Assembly: GCF_024170165.1 (NCBI RefSeq)
Contig: NZ_JALJXP010000012.1
Span: 186,001 to 250,000 of the forward strand
Length of the DNA: 64,000 nt
Reading direction: 5' to 3'
DNA from: Pseudomonas nitroreducens
GTDB lineage: Bacteria; Pseudomonadota; Gammaproteobacteria; Pseudomonadales; Pseudomonadaceae
A model generated the notes under the pieces. It worked only from the letters and a program-made list of their open reading frames with translations, ran no database searches and was not told the DNA's origin. Positions within the stretch are counted from its first letter, which is position 1; each line of letters opens with the position of its first letter. Positions 8,852-17,605 of the stretch are shown piece by piece. The position numbers were made by a program, and so were the translations under genes.

Positions 8852-8978
8852 GCGGGAGCGACGAGCGATCGCGGACAAAGTCCGCTCCTGCCCAAAACCT
8901 ACCTGCCGCGTAGCAGCGGACTCCGTCCACGATTGGCCGGATCTCGCACCAACCCCTCGCCATGGCCCGCTCCTACAG
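8852..8978. repeat. Cluster of family B-type half palindromes
   Basis: Between the convergent 8036 gene and prmB. Contains GATCGCGGACAAAGTCCGCT followed by CAGCGGACTCCGTCCACGAT and GCCATGGCCCGCTCCTAC. REP-like, no coding potential seen. Confidence 0.55.
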
Positions 8979-8984
8979 GTCTAT

Positions 8985-9899
8985 TCAGGCTTTGATGCGG
9001 GATTTGAACAGCTCCTGATGCTCGCGGCACTGCTGCGCCGAGAGCAGGAACACGCCGTGGCCGCCGTACTCGAAGTCCAGCCAGGTGAAGTCCACTTCCG
9101 GGTAGAGCGCCGCCACGTGCACCTGGCTGTTGCCCACCTCCACCACCAGCGTGCCGCGCTCGGTCAGATGGTCCCCGGCCTCGGCCAGCATGCGCCGCAC
9201 CAGGTCCAGGCCGTCGTTGCCACAGGCCAGGCCCAGCTCGGGCTCGTGGTGGTACTCCGCCGGCATGTCGGCGAAGTCTTCGGCGTCGACATAGGGCGGG
9301 TTCGACACGATCAGGTCGAAACGCTGGCCCGGCAGGCCTTCGAAACCATCACCCTGCACGGTGTAGACGCGCTCGCCCAGCTCGTGGCGCTCGATGTTGA
9401 TGTTGGCCACTTCCAGGGCGTCGAACGACAGGTCGCCCAGCACCACCTCGGAATCCGGGAAGGCACTGGCGCAGGCGATGCCGATGCAACCCGAGCCGGT
9501 GCACAGGTCGAGGATGCGCGCGGGGTCCTGCGCCAGCCAGGGCTCGAAGCGGCGCTCGATCAGCTCGGCGATGGGCGAGCGCGGCACCAGTACGCGCTCG
9601 TCGACCACGAAGGGCATGCCGCAGAACCAGGCCTCGCCCAGCAGGTAGGCAGTCGGTACACGTTCGTCGATGCGCCGGCGCAACAGGTGCATCAGGTAGT
9701 CGCGCTCCTCGTCCTCGAGGCGGCAGTCCAGGTAGGCATCGGCCATTTCCCAGGGCAGGTGCAGCGCGCCCAGCACCAGCTGGCGGGCTTCGTCCCAGGC
9801 GTTGTCGGTACCGTGGCCGAAGAACAGTTCCTCGGCGTGGAAGCGGCTGACGGCCCAGCGGATGTGGTCACGCAGGGTCAGCAAACGGGATTCGGTCAC
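8985..9899 (-). CDS. prmB: Ribosomal protein uL3 N5-glutamine methyltransferase
   Basis: A 304-residue SAM-dependent methyltransferase that methylates a glutamine of ribosomal protein L3. The SAM-binding motif is [16 protein letters not shown] and the catalytic signature is [13 protein letters not shown]; the N-terminal helical domain and the [13 protein letters not shown] stretch are typical. GTG at 9899 is preferred because it gives the [13 protein letters not shown] start seen in relatives. A 36-bp longer in-frame version is also open. Distinguished from PrmC by the PRSPIAELI motif rather than PRPDTE. Confidence 0.93.
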   Translation of the reverse strand: MTESRLLTLRDHIRWAVSRFHAEELFFGHGTDNAWDEARQLVLGALHLPWEMADAYLDCRLEDEERDYLMHLLRRRIDERVPTAYLLGEAWFCGMPFVVDERVLVPRSPIAELIERRFEPWLAQDPARILDLCTGSGCIGIACASAFPDSEVVLGDLSFDALEVANINIERHELGERVYTVQGDGFEGLPGQRFDLIVSNPPYVDAEDFADMPAEYHHEPELGLACGNDGLDLVRRMLAEAGDHLTERGTLVVEVGNSQVHVAALYPEVDFTWLDFEYGGHGVFLLSAQQCREHQELFKSRIKA

Positions 9900-10079
9900 G
9901 GCAGCAGTCCTCGCAGCTCGCAAAAAGGGGCGCATTCTAGCTCAGCGCAGGGGCGCTGGGGCGCCTCCGGGCGGTTCCGTCGAAGAATGCCATTACCACT
10001 TTGGCGCGAGTTCGCAAAGATTCACAGCGGACGCGTTACGGCCCACAATGAGTGAACATGCATTTACAGGAGTCCAGAC

Positions 10080-10676
10080 ATGTCCCATCCGCTCAGCATG
10101 CTGCAGATCAGTGGGCGCGGATATCCGCCGGCCACCCTGCGCCAGAGCACTCTGTTGATCATCGACGCCCAGGAGGAATATCGCAGCGGCGTGCTCGCCC
10201 TGCCTGACCTGGACGCGGCGGTGGCGCAGATTCGCCTGCTGCTGGAGACGGCCCGGAACATGGGCACTCCCATCGTCCACGTGCACCACCTGGGCGTGGT
10301 CGGCGGCCTGCTCGACCCGCAGGGCCCGCGCGGCCGCTTCCTGCCCGAACTCGCGCCGCTGCCGGGCGAGGTAGTGGTGGACAAGCGCCTGCCCAACGCC
10401 TTCGCCGGAACCGACCTGCATGACCGCCTGCAGGCCAGCGGCCGCCTGGACCTGATCGTCTGCGGGTTCATGACCCACTCCAGCATCAGCACCACCGTCC
10501 GTGCCGCCAAGGACTACGGCTACCGTTGCACCCTGGTGGACGCTGCCTGCGCCACCCGCGACATTCCCACCCCCGAAGGTGGCGTGCTCGCCGCCCGTGA
10601 CCTGCACCGCGCGGAAATCGCCGCCCTGGGCGACAACTTCGCCGCCGTGGTCGCCCAGGCCCAGGCGCTGGTCTGA
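10080..10676 (+). CDS. Isochorismatase-family hydrolase lacking the usual catalytic cysteine
   Basis: A 198-residue protein of the cysteine hydrolase/isochorismatase superfamily. The catalytic Asp is in LLIIDAQEEYRSG and the Lys in VVDKRLPNAFAGTDL. At the nucleophile position, where amidohydrolase members have Cys in a GFMTHMC-type motif, this protein reads GFMTHSSIS, so Cys is replaced by Ser. True isochorismatases (EntB, PhzD) also lack that Cys, so the enzyme may not be an amidase. No siderophore or phenazine genes are nearby. Start ATG follows ACAGGAG closely. Confidence 0.85.
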   Translation: MSHPLSMLQISGRGYPPATLRQSTLLIIDAQEEYRSGVLALPDLDAAVAQIRLLLETARNMGTPIVHVHHLGVVGGLLDPQGPRGRFLPELAPLPGEVVVDKRLPNAFAGTDLHDRLQASGRLDLIVCGFMTHSSISTTVRAAKDYGYRCTLVDAACATRDIPTPEGGVLAARDLHRAEIAALGDNFAAVVAQAQALV

Positions 10677-10744
10677 AGCCATTCGTCCCGACGGGCGGCA
10701 GCGACAAGCGCCCGGGGTTAGGCTCAGCTTAGGCGCGAAAGCCC

Positions 10745-10771
10745 GCGAACCCGCTCGCTTGGCGGGTTCGC
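10745..10771. terminator. Strong hairpin after the isochorismatase-like gene
   Basis: Perfect 10-bp arms GCGAACCCGC and GCGGGTTCGC around a 7-base loop, 68 bp after the stop codon. There is no T-tract, so it may be a transcript-stabilising hairpin instead of an intrinsic terminator. Confidence 0.4.
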
Positions 10772-10849
10772 CGCGCTTCCCGACCCTGGGGTTGGAACCC
10801 CACCCCTCCCCACCGGTCATAGCCTCGTTCAACAGATGAGGAAGTCGGG

Positions 10850-11170
10850 ATGAAGATGACCGAGAAATTCGATCCACCCAGCCTGCGCCCGAAACGTCCG
10901 GGCCGCTGGCGCTGGCGCTTTGCCGCCGCCGTAGCCGCGGTGATCGCCACCTTCGGCATCCTGTCCAGCATGGCCGGCGTCGCCGCCCTGCTCCGCCGTC
11001 AGCCCGCGGTGGGAGTGCTGCACATCGAACCGGGCGCCGGCGCCGTACTCCTGGTGATCGGCCTGTTCTGCCTGTGGCTGGGCGTCACCTTCTGGCGCGC
11101 CGCCCGCCGCCGAGCCCGTGGCCGCGATGGCCTGAGCCTGTCGCCGCGGCTGATGAAGCGCCGCAACTGA
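10850..11170 (+). CDS. Small two-helix membrane protein, unknown function
   Basis: A 106-residue protein. A basic N-terminus (SLRPKRPGRWRWRF) is followed by hydrophobic helices at about residues 24-46 and 63-82, then a very basic tail (RAARRRARGRDG). This predicts an inner membrane protein with both ends in the cytoplasm. GGAAGTCGGG lies in front of the ATG. I do not recognise the family. It lies 68 bp before the Smr gene in the same direction. Confidence 0.6.
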   Translation: MKMTEKFDPPSLRPKRPGRWRWRFAAAVAAVIATFGILSSMAGVAALLRRQPAVGVLHIEPGAGAVLLVIGLFCLWLGVTFWRAARRRARGRDGLSLSPRLMKRRN

Positions 11171-11238
11171 TTGCCTCGGTGAATTTCCGTAGGACCGGCA
11201 CGATCCGTTAGACTGCGCGGCTCTTCGAGGAGGTGCGC

Positions 11239-11796
11239 ATGCAAGACGACGACTTTTCCCAATTCGCCCGCGAGATGCGCGGCGTCAAGCGCATCACCGT
11301 GGACCAGGCCGACACCGGCAAACCCAAGACCGACCGCAAGCAGCTCAAGGAGCTGCGGCAGAACGCGAGCGTGCGCACCGAGAACATCCGCGTGGATGGC
11401 CTGTCCGACCAGTTCGTCATCGACGTCGGCCCCGAAGACGAACTCTACTGGGCCCGCGACGGCGTCCAGGAAGGCCAGATCCGCAAGCTCAAGGCCGGCC
11501 AGATCGCCTTCGAGGGCAGCCTCGACCTGCACGGCATGAAGATCGAGACCGCCCGCGAAACCCTCTGGGACTTCATCGCCGAAGCCACCCGTTTCGAGAT
11601 CCGCTGCGTCCGCGTCACCCACGGCAAGGCCGCCCGCGTCGACGGCCGCAGCCCGATGGTGAAGAGCCACGTGAACACCTGGCTGCGCCAGCACCCGCAG
11701 GTGCTCGGCTTCGCCTCCTGCCTGCCACGCCATGGCGGCACCGGCGCCATCTACGTGATGCTGCGGCGCACCATGCTCGAAGGCCGCGACGAGTAA
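11239..11796 (+). CDS. smrA: Smr domain endonuclease-like protein
   Basis: A 185-residue Smr-domain protein. The N-terminal half is the charged linker typical of SmrA/YdaL-type proteins, and residues 85-175 hold the Smr domain: LDLHGMKIETARETLWDFI, then RVTHGKA, and the end GGTGAIYVMLRRT. Smr proteins act as nucleases on nucleic acids, for example collided-ribosome mRNA in some relatives. ATG at 11239 is chosen because GAGGAGG lies at the right distance; an in-frame GTG 6 bp upstream overlaps this Shine-Dalgarno. Confidence 0.88.
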   Translation: MQDDDFSQFAREMRGVKRITVDQADTGKPKTDRKQLKELRQNASVRTENIRVDGLSDQFVIDVGPEDELYWARDGVQEGQIRKLKAGQIAFEGSLDLHGMKIETARETLWDFIAEATRFEIRCVRVTHGKAARVDGRSPMVKSHVNTWLRQHPQVLGFASCLPRHGGTGAIYVMLRRTMLEGRDE

Positions 11797-11940
11797 ATCC
11801 CCCAGGCAAATCCTGGTTGCACGCCTGGCGCCAAAGCGCCGGGCATAACGCGCCAACCGGCGCGCGGGCCTTGCCAGAGGGGGCTTCGCGCCCTACCCTG
11901 CGCCACGGTTTTTATTTTTGTCATTGCCACAGGTAGATCC

Positions 11941-12486
11941 ATGTCCCTGGAACAAAACTACTCCGCGATCCTCAGCCAGCTCGGTGAGGACGTCACCCGC
12001 GAAGGTCTGGTCGACACGCCCAAGCGTGCCGCCAAGGCCATGCAGTACCTTTGCCGCGGCTACCAGCAGACGCTGGAGGAGATCGTCAACGGCGCCCTGT
12101 TCAGCTCCGACAACAGCGAAATGGTGCTGGTCAAGGACATCGAGCTCTACTCGCTGTGCGAGCACCACCTGCTGCCCTTCATCGGCAAGGCCCACGTCGC
12201 CTACATCCCCAACGGCAAGGTGCTGGGCCTGTCCAAGGTCGCGCGCATCGTCGACATGTACGCCCGTCGTCTGCAGATACAGGAAAACATGTCGCGGCAG
12301 ATCGCCGAGGCCGTGCAGCAGGTCACCGGCGCGCTGGGCGTGGCCGTGGTGATCGAGGCCAAGCACATGTGCATGATGATGCGCGGTGTGGAGAAGCAGA
12401 ACTCCTCCATGGTCACCTCGGTGATGCTCGGCGAGTTCCGCGAGAACGCCGCGACCCGCAGCGAGTTCCTCAGCCTGATCCGCTGA
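11941..12486 (+). CDS. folE: GTP cyclohydrolase I
   Basis: A 181-residue enzyme that makes 7,8-dihydroneopterin triphosphate from GTP, the entry to folate and pterin synthesis. Zinc ligands are in [13 protein letters not shown] (Cys and His) and the later Cys in [40 protein letters not shown] is the GTP-binding core. Full length. Pseudomonads often carry more than one folE paralogue; which one this is cannot be told here. It is followed 17 bp later by a strong intrinsic terminator. Confidence 0.95.
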   Translation: MSLEQNYSAILSQLGEDVTREGLVDTPKRAAKAMQYLCRGYQQTLEEIVNGALFSSDNSEMVLVKDIELYSLCEHHLLPFIGKAHVAYIPNGKVLGLSKVARIVDMYARRLQIQENMSRQIAEAVQQVTGALGVAVVIEAKHMCMMMRGVEKQNSSMVTSVMLGEFRENAATRSEFLSLIR

Positions 12487-12503
12487 AGCGAGTCGTTGCC
12501 ATG

Positions 12504-12533
12504 AAAAAACCGGCCCTCAGGCCGGTTTTTTTT
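12504..12533. terminator. Bidirectional intrinsic terminator after folE
   Basis: Stem AACCGGCC / GGCCGGTT with loop CTCA, flanked by six A on the left and eight T on the right. It serves folE on the plus strand and probably also the convergent Cache-domain gene (stop at 12551) on the minus strand. Confidence 0.92.
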
Positions 12534-12550
12534 GTGCCTGCAAGAAGGCA

Positions 12551-13402
12551 TCAGCGGGTGTAGTAACCCACCGCCACCAGATAGTGACCGGCCTTGCGCA
12601 GGAAGGCGTGCTTGTTCTCCACCTTGCTGGTCACCGGGTTGCGCCACTGGTATTCGAACTCGGCCTCGCCCTTCGCCTTCACCAGCTCCAGCATGGCGTG
12701 GCCGATGGGGTTGCCACCCGGGTCCTTCAGCGAGTCGAAGTCGGTGCCGACCATGCGGGTGTTGAAGCCGTGGGCGACGAACTTCGAGCTGTCCAGGTCG
12801 ACCACGAAGACATACAGGTCATCCTCAATGAAGGTCTTGTCCCGCGCATTGATCTTCTTGAAGGTGCCCTGCGGATCGGCTTCGACTGCCTTCACCGCCT
12901 TGTCCAGCATGGCCGCCGCCTGCTGCGCCGAAGCGCGCGGGATGTAGTAGCCCACCGCGAGGAAGCGCTCGCCGACGCGCTGGTAATAGACGTGCTTGCG
13001 TTCGACCTTGCCGTCCGCCCAGTTCTTCCAGCGGTAATCGGCCTGCTGCACCTTGCCGGTCTCCGGCGACTTCAGCGCCTTGGCGAACTGCGCCTGCAGC
13101 GAAGGATCGAGGGTGGAGGAAACGTCGCGGTCGATCAACACCACCGACGGCCCGCCGCTGGCGAGCATGGTGCCCTTGCTGTCCACCACGAACACATAGA
13201 GGTCGCCATCGACGAACTCGCCCTGGCGGCTGAACGCCGCGAAGGCCTTGTCGCCCTCCTGCTTGTAGGCGGCCACCGCCTTGGACAGCAGCGCCTTGGC
13301 GCGCTGGTCGTCAGAGCCTGAGGTGGCGCTCGACTGGGCGGCGAACAATGGGAAGGACGACAGGAAAGAAAGCAGCAACAGTGACTTCAACAGCGTCTTC
13401 AT
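12551..13402 (-). CDS. Secreted double single-Cache domain protein
   Basis: A 283-residue exported protein with signal peptide MKTLLKSLLLLSFLSSFPLFA. It contains two internally repeated Cache modules: the first has DGDLYVFVVDSKGTMLA and ends AVGYYIPR, the second has EDDLYVFVVDLDSSKFVAHG and ends AVGYYTR at the C-terminus. Cache domains bind small ligands such as carboxylates, but are usually fused to receptors; here there is no transmembrane helix after the signal peptide and no output domain, so it would be a free periplasmic binding protein. The start at 13402 is chosen because it begins the signal peptide; a 21-bp longer version is open. Confidence 0.85.
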   Translation of the reverse strand: MKTLLKSLLLLSFLSSFPLFAAQSSATSGSDDQRAKALLSKAVAAYKQEGDKAFAAFSRQGEFVDGDLYVFVVDSKGTMLASGGPSVVLIDRDVSSTLDPSLQAQFAKALKSPETGKVQQADYRWKNWADGKVERKHVYYQRVGERFLAVGYYIPRASAQQAAAMLDKAVKAVEADPQGTFKKINARDKTFIEDDLYVFVVDLDSSKFVAHGFNTRMVGTDFDSLKDPGGNPIGHAMLELVKAKGEAEFEYQWRNPVTSKVENKHAFLRKAGHYLVAVGYYTR

Positions 13403-13499
13403 GCGCGAATACCCCCGTGGCATTGCTTGTAGTTGTGCTCAGAGCATAGCCAGCCAGGGGCGATTCGCGTCGGCATTCACTGCCGAAACAGCGGGCGAT

Positions 13500-13961
13500 T
13501 CAGCCGAAGAATCGTTTTATCGAGCGCGAGAGCCAGCCGCCATGGCCCTGGTCACGGGTCAGCTCGTGCATGGTCGCCTTCACCGCGTCCACGTAATTGG
13601 CGTCGTCGTTGCGGATATGGTTGAACAGCCAGCGGCCGAGCAGGCCCTTGAGCTCCTCGGCGACGTCCTCGCCGGCCTCGAAGCGCGTGCGGTAATCGGA
13701 AACGCGCTTGATGAAGAGCTCATGGACCTTCTTGTGCGCGCGGGTGAACTGGTAACCGGAGTCTTCCAGCAGGGTCTCCTCGAAGGCGAAGTGCGAGATG
13801 GTGTAGTCGACCAGTTCCTCGATCACGCCGCCGAGCAGGGCCCGGTCGTGATGGGCCTGGGCCTCGTGCAGCTGGTTGATCATTTCGACGATGCGCTTGT
13901 GCTGTGCGTCGATCACTCCGATCCCGGTGTCGAGATCCGCCTGCCAGACCAGATAGGCCAT
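13500..13961 (-). CDS. Bacteriohemerythrin
   Basis: A 153-residue four-helix non-heme diiron oxygen-binding protein. The expected ligands are visible: His21 ([10 protein letters not shown]), His57 and Glu61 (HFAFEETLL), His76 and His80 (HKKVHELF), His115 and Asp120 (HIRNDD). ATG at 13961 gives the usual [14 protein letters not shown] start. Roles known for the family are O2 storage or sensing, including microaerobic fitness in P. aeruginosa. It stands alone, 97 bp upstream of the Cache gene on the same strand. Confidence 0.93.
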   Translation of the reverse strand: MAYLVWQADLDTGIGVIDAQHKRIVEMINQLHEAQAHHDRALLGGVIEELVDYTISHFAFEETLLEDSGYQFTRAHKKVHELFIKRVSDYRTRFEAGEDVAEELKGLLGRWLFNHIRNDDANYVDAVKATMHELTRDQGHGGWLSRSIKRFFG

Positions 13962-14328
13962 CTTTCCCCTCCCCATGCCAGGCGACGACACTGCCTGCCG
14001 CTCGCGCCCGGCCACATCGGTACATCCCGCTGGCAGCGCGTCCAGATTAGGGAGGGCGACAAAACGCCGCCATGATGCCGGTCAACCCCAAAGCGCCGGA
14101 ATCCGCGGTTTAGAGCGGTTCTTTCGGATTCGTCTGATGGCGTTTTGCCTGTTTACTTCACCGACGCCAGAATCAGTCTGTAAGAGCGAGCTTGCTCGCG
14201 AATCGCCCAAGGTCCGGTGTTGCCGGAAGCCTGTTCGCGAGCAAGCTCGCTCCTACCAAGAGCACCGGGCGCACAACGAAAAACGCCGCTTCCAGGGAAG
14301 CGGCGTTTTCCAGGGCCAGGCGCGACAG
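13962..14328. other. Intergenic region with family A repeat and terminator
   Basis: No gene seen. It holds the hemerythrin promoter side, a family A inverted repeat at 14180-14256 (AGAGCGAGCTTGCTCGCGAA and TTCGCGAGCAAGCTCGCTCC) and the GST-side terminator at 14281-14310. Confidence 0.7.
14281..14310 (-). terminator. Intrinsic terminator of the aminotransferase-GST operon
   Basis: Arms AAAACGCCGCTTC and GAAGCGGCGTTTT around a CAGG loop, 18 bp beyond the GST stop codon. On the minus strand the stem is followed by TTTTTC. Confidence 0.85.
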
Positions 14329-14931
14329 TCAGTCCTGCATGCCCACATGCCGCGGGTGATCGGCCACCCGCGCCAGCCAGGCATTGATCGCCGGGAAGTT
14401 CGACAGGTCGAAACCACCCTGGTGCGCCACATGAGTGTAGGCGTACAGGGTGATGTCGGCGATGGAATAGGTGTCGCCCACCAGATAAGGCGTCTGCTCC
14501 AGCTGCTTTTCCATCACCTTCAGCGCCTTGTAGCCGCCCTTGTGGCAGCGCGCGTATTCCTCGCGGCGCTCCTCGGGCAGGCCGAGGTAGAACTCGATGA
14601 AACGAGCCACCGCCACGTAGGGCTCATGGCTGTACTGCTCGAAGAACTGCCATTGCAGCACCTGGGTGCGCAGGCGCGGCTCGCTGGGCAGCAGGTCGCT
14701 GCCATCGGCGAGGAAATTGAGGATGGCGTTGGATTCCCACAGGCAGGTGCCGTCTTCGAGCCTGAGGACCGGCACCTTGCCGTTGGGGTTCATCGCCAGG
14801 AACTCGGCGGTCTGCGTCTCGCCCTTGAGGATGTTGATCTCGCGCCACTGGTAAGGCAGCCCGAGCAGGTGCAGGGCCAGCTTGACCTTGTAGCAGTTGC
14901 CGGACAATTGATCGCCGTAAACGGTGTACAT
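14329..14931 (-). CDS. Glutathione S-transferase
   Basis: A 200-residue GST. The N-terminal thioredoxin-like domain starts MYTVYGDQLSGNCYKVKLAL and contains NPNGKVPVLRLEDG and the glutathione-binding ESNAIL; the helical C-terminal domain has YSIADITLYAYTHVA. A second ATG two codons upstream exists, but GAGGAG directly abuts it, whereas the ATG at 14931 has 6 bp spacing to the same Shine-Dalgarno. It starts 10 bp after the aminotransferase stop, so the two form an operon. Substrate unknown. Confidence 0.9.
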   Translation of the reverse strand: MYTVYGDQLSGNCYKVKLALHLLGLPYQWREINILKGETQTAEFLAMNPNGKVPVLRLEDGTCLWESNAILNFLADGSDLLPSEPRLRTQVLQWQFFEQYSHEPYVAVARFIEFYLGLPEERREEYARCHKGGYKALKVMEKQLEQTPYLVGDTYSIADITLYAYTHVAHQGGFDLSNFPAINAWLARVADHPRHVGMQD

Positions 14932-14941
14932 GCTCATCTCC

Positions 14942-16099
14942 TCACTGGGCCTGGGCTTCACGGATCACCGCGGCCAGGCGACGAAGCCCTTCACCGGCGC
15001 GTTCGGGCGCCACGTGGCTGAAGTTAAGCCGCAAATAGCCGGGATTGGCATCCGGCTCGGTGAAGAAAGGCTCACCGGGCATGAAGGCCACGTTCTGCGC
15101 CAGCGCCGCGTCCAGCAGCGTGCGGGTGTCCAGCGGCTGCTTGAGGCGGAGCCAGAAGAACAGCCCGCCCTGGGGCACGTTCCACTCGGCCAGCTCGGCG
15201 AAATGCTGCTCAAGCTGCGCCTGCATGGCATCGCGGCGGATGCGGTAGAAATCACGCAGCTCGGCCAGATGCCCACGGTAAGCCTCGGTGCCGAACCACT
15301 GCAACGCCTGCCACTGGCCAACACGGTTGGTGTGCAGGTCGGCGGACTGTTTCAGCCGCAGCAGGTGCGGGAACAGGTCCGGCGTGGCGATCAGGAAGCC
15401 CACGCGCAGGCCAGGCAGCAGCGTCTTGGACACGGTGCCGGTGTAGATCCAGCTGGACCGCTTCAGGCGACTGACCAGCGGGGTCGCGGCACCTTCATCG
15501 AACACCAGCTCGCGGTAGGGTTCGTCCTCGATCAGGGTCACGCCGAACTCGTCGAGCACGGCGGCCACCTCATCGCGGCGCTGTTCGCTGTAGCGCACGC
15601 CGGACGGATTCTGGAAGGTCGGGATCAGGTAGGCGAAGGCCGGCTTGCTGGTCTGCAGGCGCTGGCGCAGCGCAGCGACGTCCGGGCCTTCGGCGCCCAG
15701 CGGCACGGTCAGGCAGTTCGCGCCGAACAGCTGGAAGGCCTGCAGCGCGGCAAGGTAGGTCGGCGCTTCGAGCAGCACTTCGGTGCCCGGATCGATGAAC
15801 AGCTTGCTGGCCAGGTCGAGCGTCTGCTGCGAGCCGCTGACGATCAGCACCTGGCTCGCCCCGCAGGGCACGCCCAGCGCACGCGCTTCGGCCGCGATGG
15901 CCTCGCGCAGTGCCGGCTCCCCTTCGCTCATGCCGTACTGGCCCATGCTCGCCGGCATCGCATCCCAGTTCACCTTCGGCAGCATCGGCTCGGCGGGCAG
16001 GCCGCCGGCGAAGGACATCACCTCCGGGCGCTGCGCCGCGGCGAGGATTTCACGGATCAGAGAGCTTTTCAGTCGGGCGATGCGTTCGGAGAAGGCCAT
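14942..16099 (-). CDS. PLP-dependent aminotransferase (2-aminoadipate/LysN-like)
   Basis: A 385-residue fold-type I aminotransferase. The N-terminus SLIREILAAAQRPEVMSFAGGLP, the VLIVSGSQQTLDLASKLFID segment, PTFQNPSGVRYS, EDEPYREL and the PLP-lysine motif YTGTVSKTLLPGLRVG are typical of the multi-substrate LysN/MocR-like class. The start at 16099 is chosen over a 39-bp longer frame by homology to the family N-terminus. It heads an operon with the GST gene and is divergent from the MarR gene, which may regulate it. The exact amino donor is unknown. Confidence 0.88.
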   Translation of the reverse strand: MAFSERIARLKSSLIREILAAAQRPEVMSFAGGLPAEPMLPKVNWDAMPASMGQYGMSEGEPALREAIAAEARALGVPCGASQVLIVSGSQQTLDLASKLFIDPGTEVLLEAPTYLAALQAFQLFGANCLTVPLGAEGPDVAALRQRLQTSKPAFAYLIPTFQNPSGVRYSEQRRDEVAAVLDEFGVTLIEDEPYRELVFDEGAATPLVSRLKRSSWIYTGTVSKTLLPGLRVGFLIATPDLFPHLLRLKQSADLHTNRVGQWQALQWFGTEAYRGHLAELRDFYRIRRDAMQAQLEQHFAELAEWNVPQGGLFFWLRLKQPLDTRTLLDAALAQNVAFMPGEPFFTEPDANPGYLRLNFSHVAPERAGEGLRRLAAVIREAQAQ

Positions 16100-16181
16100 G
16101 GGAGTCACCGGTAGCGGGAGCACGGAAGAATGAGTCAAACTGCTTGACCGAAGCTACGACGCCCGAGACGGATACGTCAAT

Positions 16182-16625
16182 ATGCCTGACCTAATAAAAA
16201 ATGCCCTGCAACTCCAGGCCATGGAAGCCTTCTTCTACAGCTACCGGGCCTTCACCGCGAAACCCGACGAGATGCTGGCACGCCGCGGCCTGAGCCGGGT
16301 GCACCACCGCATCCTGTTCTTCATCGCGCGCAATCCGGGACTGAGCGTCAGCCAGTTGCTGTCCGCCCTGGGCGTGACCAAGCAGGCACTGAACGTGCCG
16401 CTGCGCCAACTGCTGGAGCGCGATCTGCTCCGCAGCGAAGCCTGCGCCGACGACAAGCGCCGGCGCCTGCTGGAGCTGACGGCCGAAGGCGGCAAGCTGG
16501 AAAAGGCCCTGCGCCAGGAACAGGGACGCCTGCTGCAACGCGCCTTCGACGAGGCCGGAGAAGATGCCGTACGCGGCTGGCTGGCGGTCAATCAGGCCAT
16601 CGCCTGGTCGCAGGAAGAGGACTAG
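16182..16625 (+). CDS. MarR family transcriptional regulator
   Basis: A 147-residue regulator with a MarR winged helix (about residues 35-105: VHHRILFFIARNPGLSVSQL, then LGVTKQALNVPLRQLLERDL and the wing DDKRRRLLELTAEG). It is divergent from the aminotransferase-GST operon across an 82-bp spacer and is the natural candidate to control it. Its last 4 bp overlap the 3' end of the convergent membrane protein gene. Confidence 0.88.
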   Translation: MPDLIKNALQLQAMEAFFYSYRAFTAKPDEMLARRGLSRVHHRILFFIARNPGLSVSQLLSALGVTKQALNVPLRQLLERDLLRSEACADDKRRRLLELTAEGGKLEKALRQEQGRLLQRAFDEAGEDAVRGWLAVNQAIAWSQEED

Positions 16626-17263
16626 CGGACAGCCGCTTCCAGCTCGCGGGCGGCGCGCAGGAACATCAGCGCCAGCGGCAGCAGGCTGGCCATCGCCAGC
16701 GCGGTGCCAGGCAGGAACAGCAGGACGCTGAGCAGACACACGCCGGAGGTGACCTCCAGCCAGCCCATGATCTTCACCGACGGGTAAGGCAGCTCGATCT
16801 TCAACAGGCGGATGCCGTACCACAGGGTGACGATACCGGTGGGCACGAACAGGCCCATGAAGCCCATCAGCGCGCCATTGAGCTCACCACTGAGCTGCTC
16901 GTCGAAGATCAGGCTGTAGACCTGCATCACCAGCGCCACGGCAATCGACAGCCCGACCGGCCAGGCCAGCCCGCGGGCGTTGAAGCGATCCTCGAGAAAG
17001 CTGCGGGCGCGCCAGAGCAGGAAGCAGCCGAGCAGCGTGCTGAGCACACCGCCCCAGAGTTCGTAGCGTTGCCAGGTGGTCGATTCATGCAGCGCGGCGG
17101 CGAACGACAGGGCGAAAAGCACCAGGTTGCACAGCAGCAGCGCCAGGCTCAGGCCGCCGAGCAGACGCAGATGGCCAGGGTTCCAGCGCCCGCCGAGAAA
17201 GGCGCCCGGAGCGCTCTGATCCACCAGCTCGACCTTGGGGGCGGCGTAGGGATTCTGTTCCAT
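16622..17263 (-). CDS. Multi-pass membrane protein, unknown function
   Basis: A 213-residue protein starting MEQNPYAAPKVELVD, a short polar N-terminus common in DUF-type membrane proteins, followed by about six hydrophobic helices (roughly residues 33-56, 68-84, 99-116, 128-150, 160-185 and 187-203). No enzymatic motif seen. It converges on the MarR gene with a 4-bp overlap. Confidence 0.75.
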   Translation of the reverse strand: MEQNPYAAPKVELVDQSAPGAFLGGRWNPGHLRLLGGLSLALLLCNLVLFALSFAAALHESTTWQRYELWGGVLSTLLGCFLLWRARSFLEDRFNARGLAWPVGLSIAVALVMQVYSLIFDEQLSGELNGALMGFMGLFVPTGIVTLWYGIRLLKIELPYPSVKIMGWLEVTSGVCLLSVLLFLPGTALAMASLLPLALMFLRAARELEAAVR

Positions 17264-17605
17264 GGTGGCGATCTTCCATCAGTTGCACGGCATTCCCGCA
17301 CCATACCGGCGCATCCCCGCCCATGCCACTGCCGCTCTCACTGTACGGGCCACTCGGGTGCTGGCTGTTATGGGACAGCCCGGAGCCTGCGGGATTAGGC
17401 TGGTCCTAATTGAGACTCTGCGTGGGGCGCCCCTCTCCCCCGCCCTCTCCCTGAAGGGAGAGGGAGCTGTCCGTGCCGGCTGACACTTTGGCTTCAACCT
17501 GCACCACACGGTCCCCTCTCCCTTCAGGGAGAGGGTTAGGGAGAGGGAACCCCCTGGCACAAGGCTCCACAAAAAGTAGCCCCAGAACAAGACCGGTACC
17601 CCGCC
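17264..17605. other. Intergenic region with two family C repeats
   Basis: 342 bp without a convincing gene between divergent genes. Family C palindromes at about 17436-17465 (CCCTCTCCCTGAAGGGAGAG) and 17512-17549 (CCTCTCCCTTCAGGGAGAGG then TTAGGGAGAGGG) form an inverted pair. The remaining bases must contain the promoters of the membrane protein and LysE genes. Confidence 0.7.

Noticed and set aside
10785-10802. T-arm-like sequence GGGGTTGGAACCCC suggesting a tRNA remnant
   Set aside because: Loop is 6 bases and lacks TTC; no anticodon or D-arm is found upstream.
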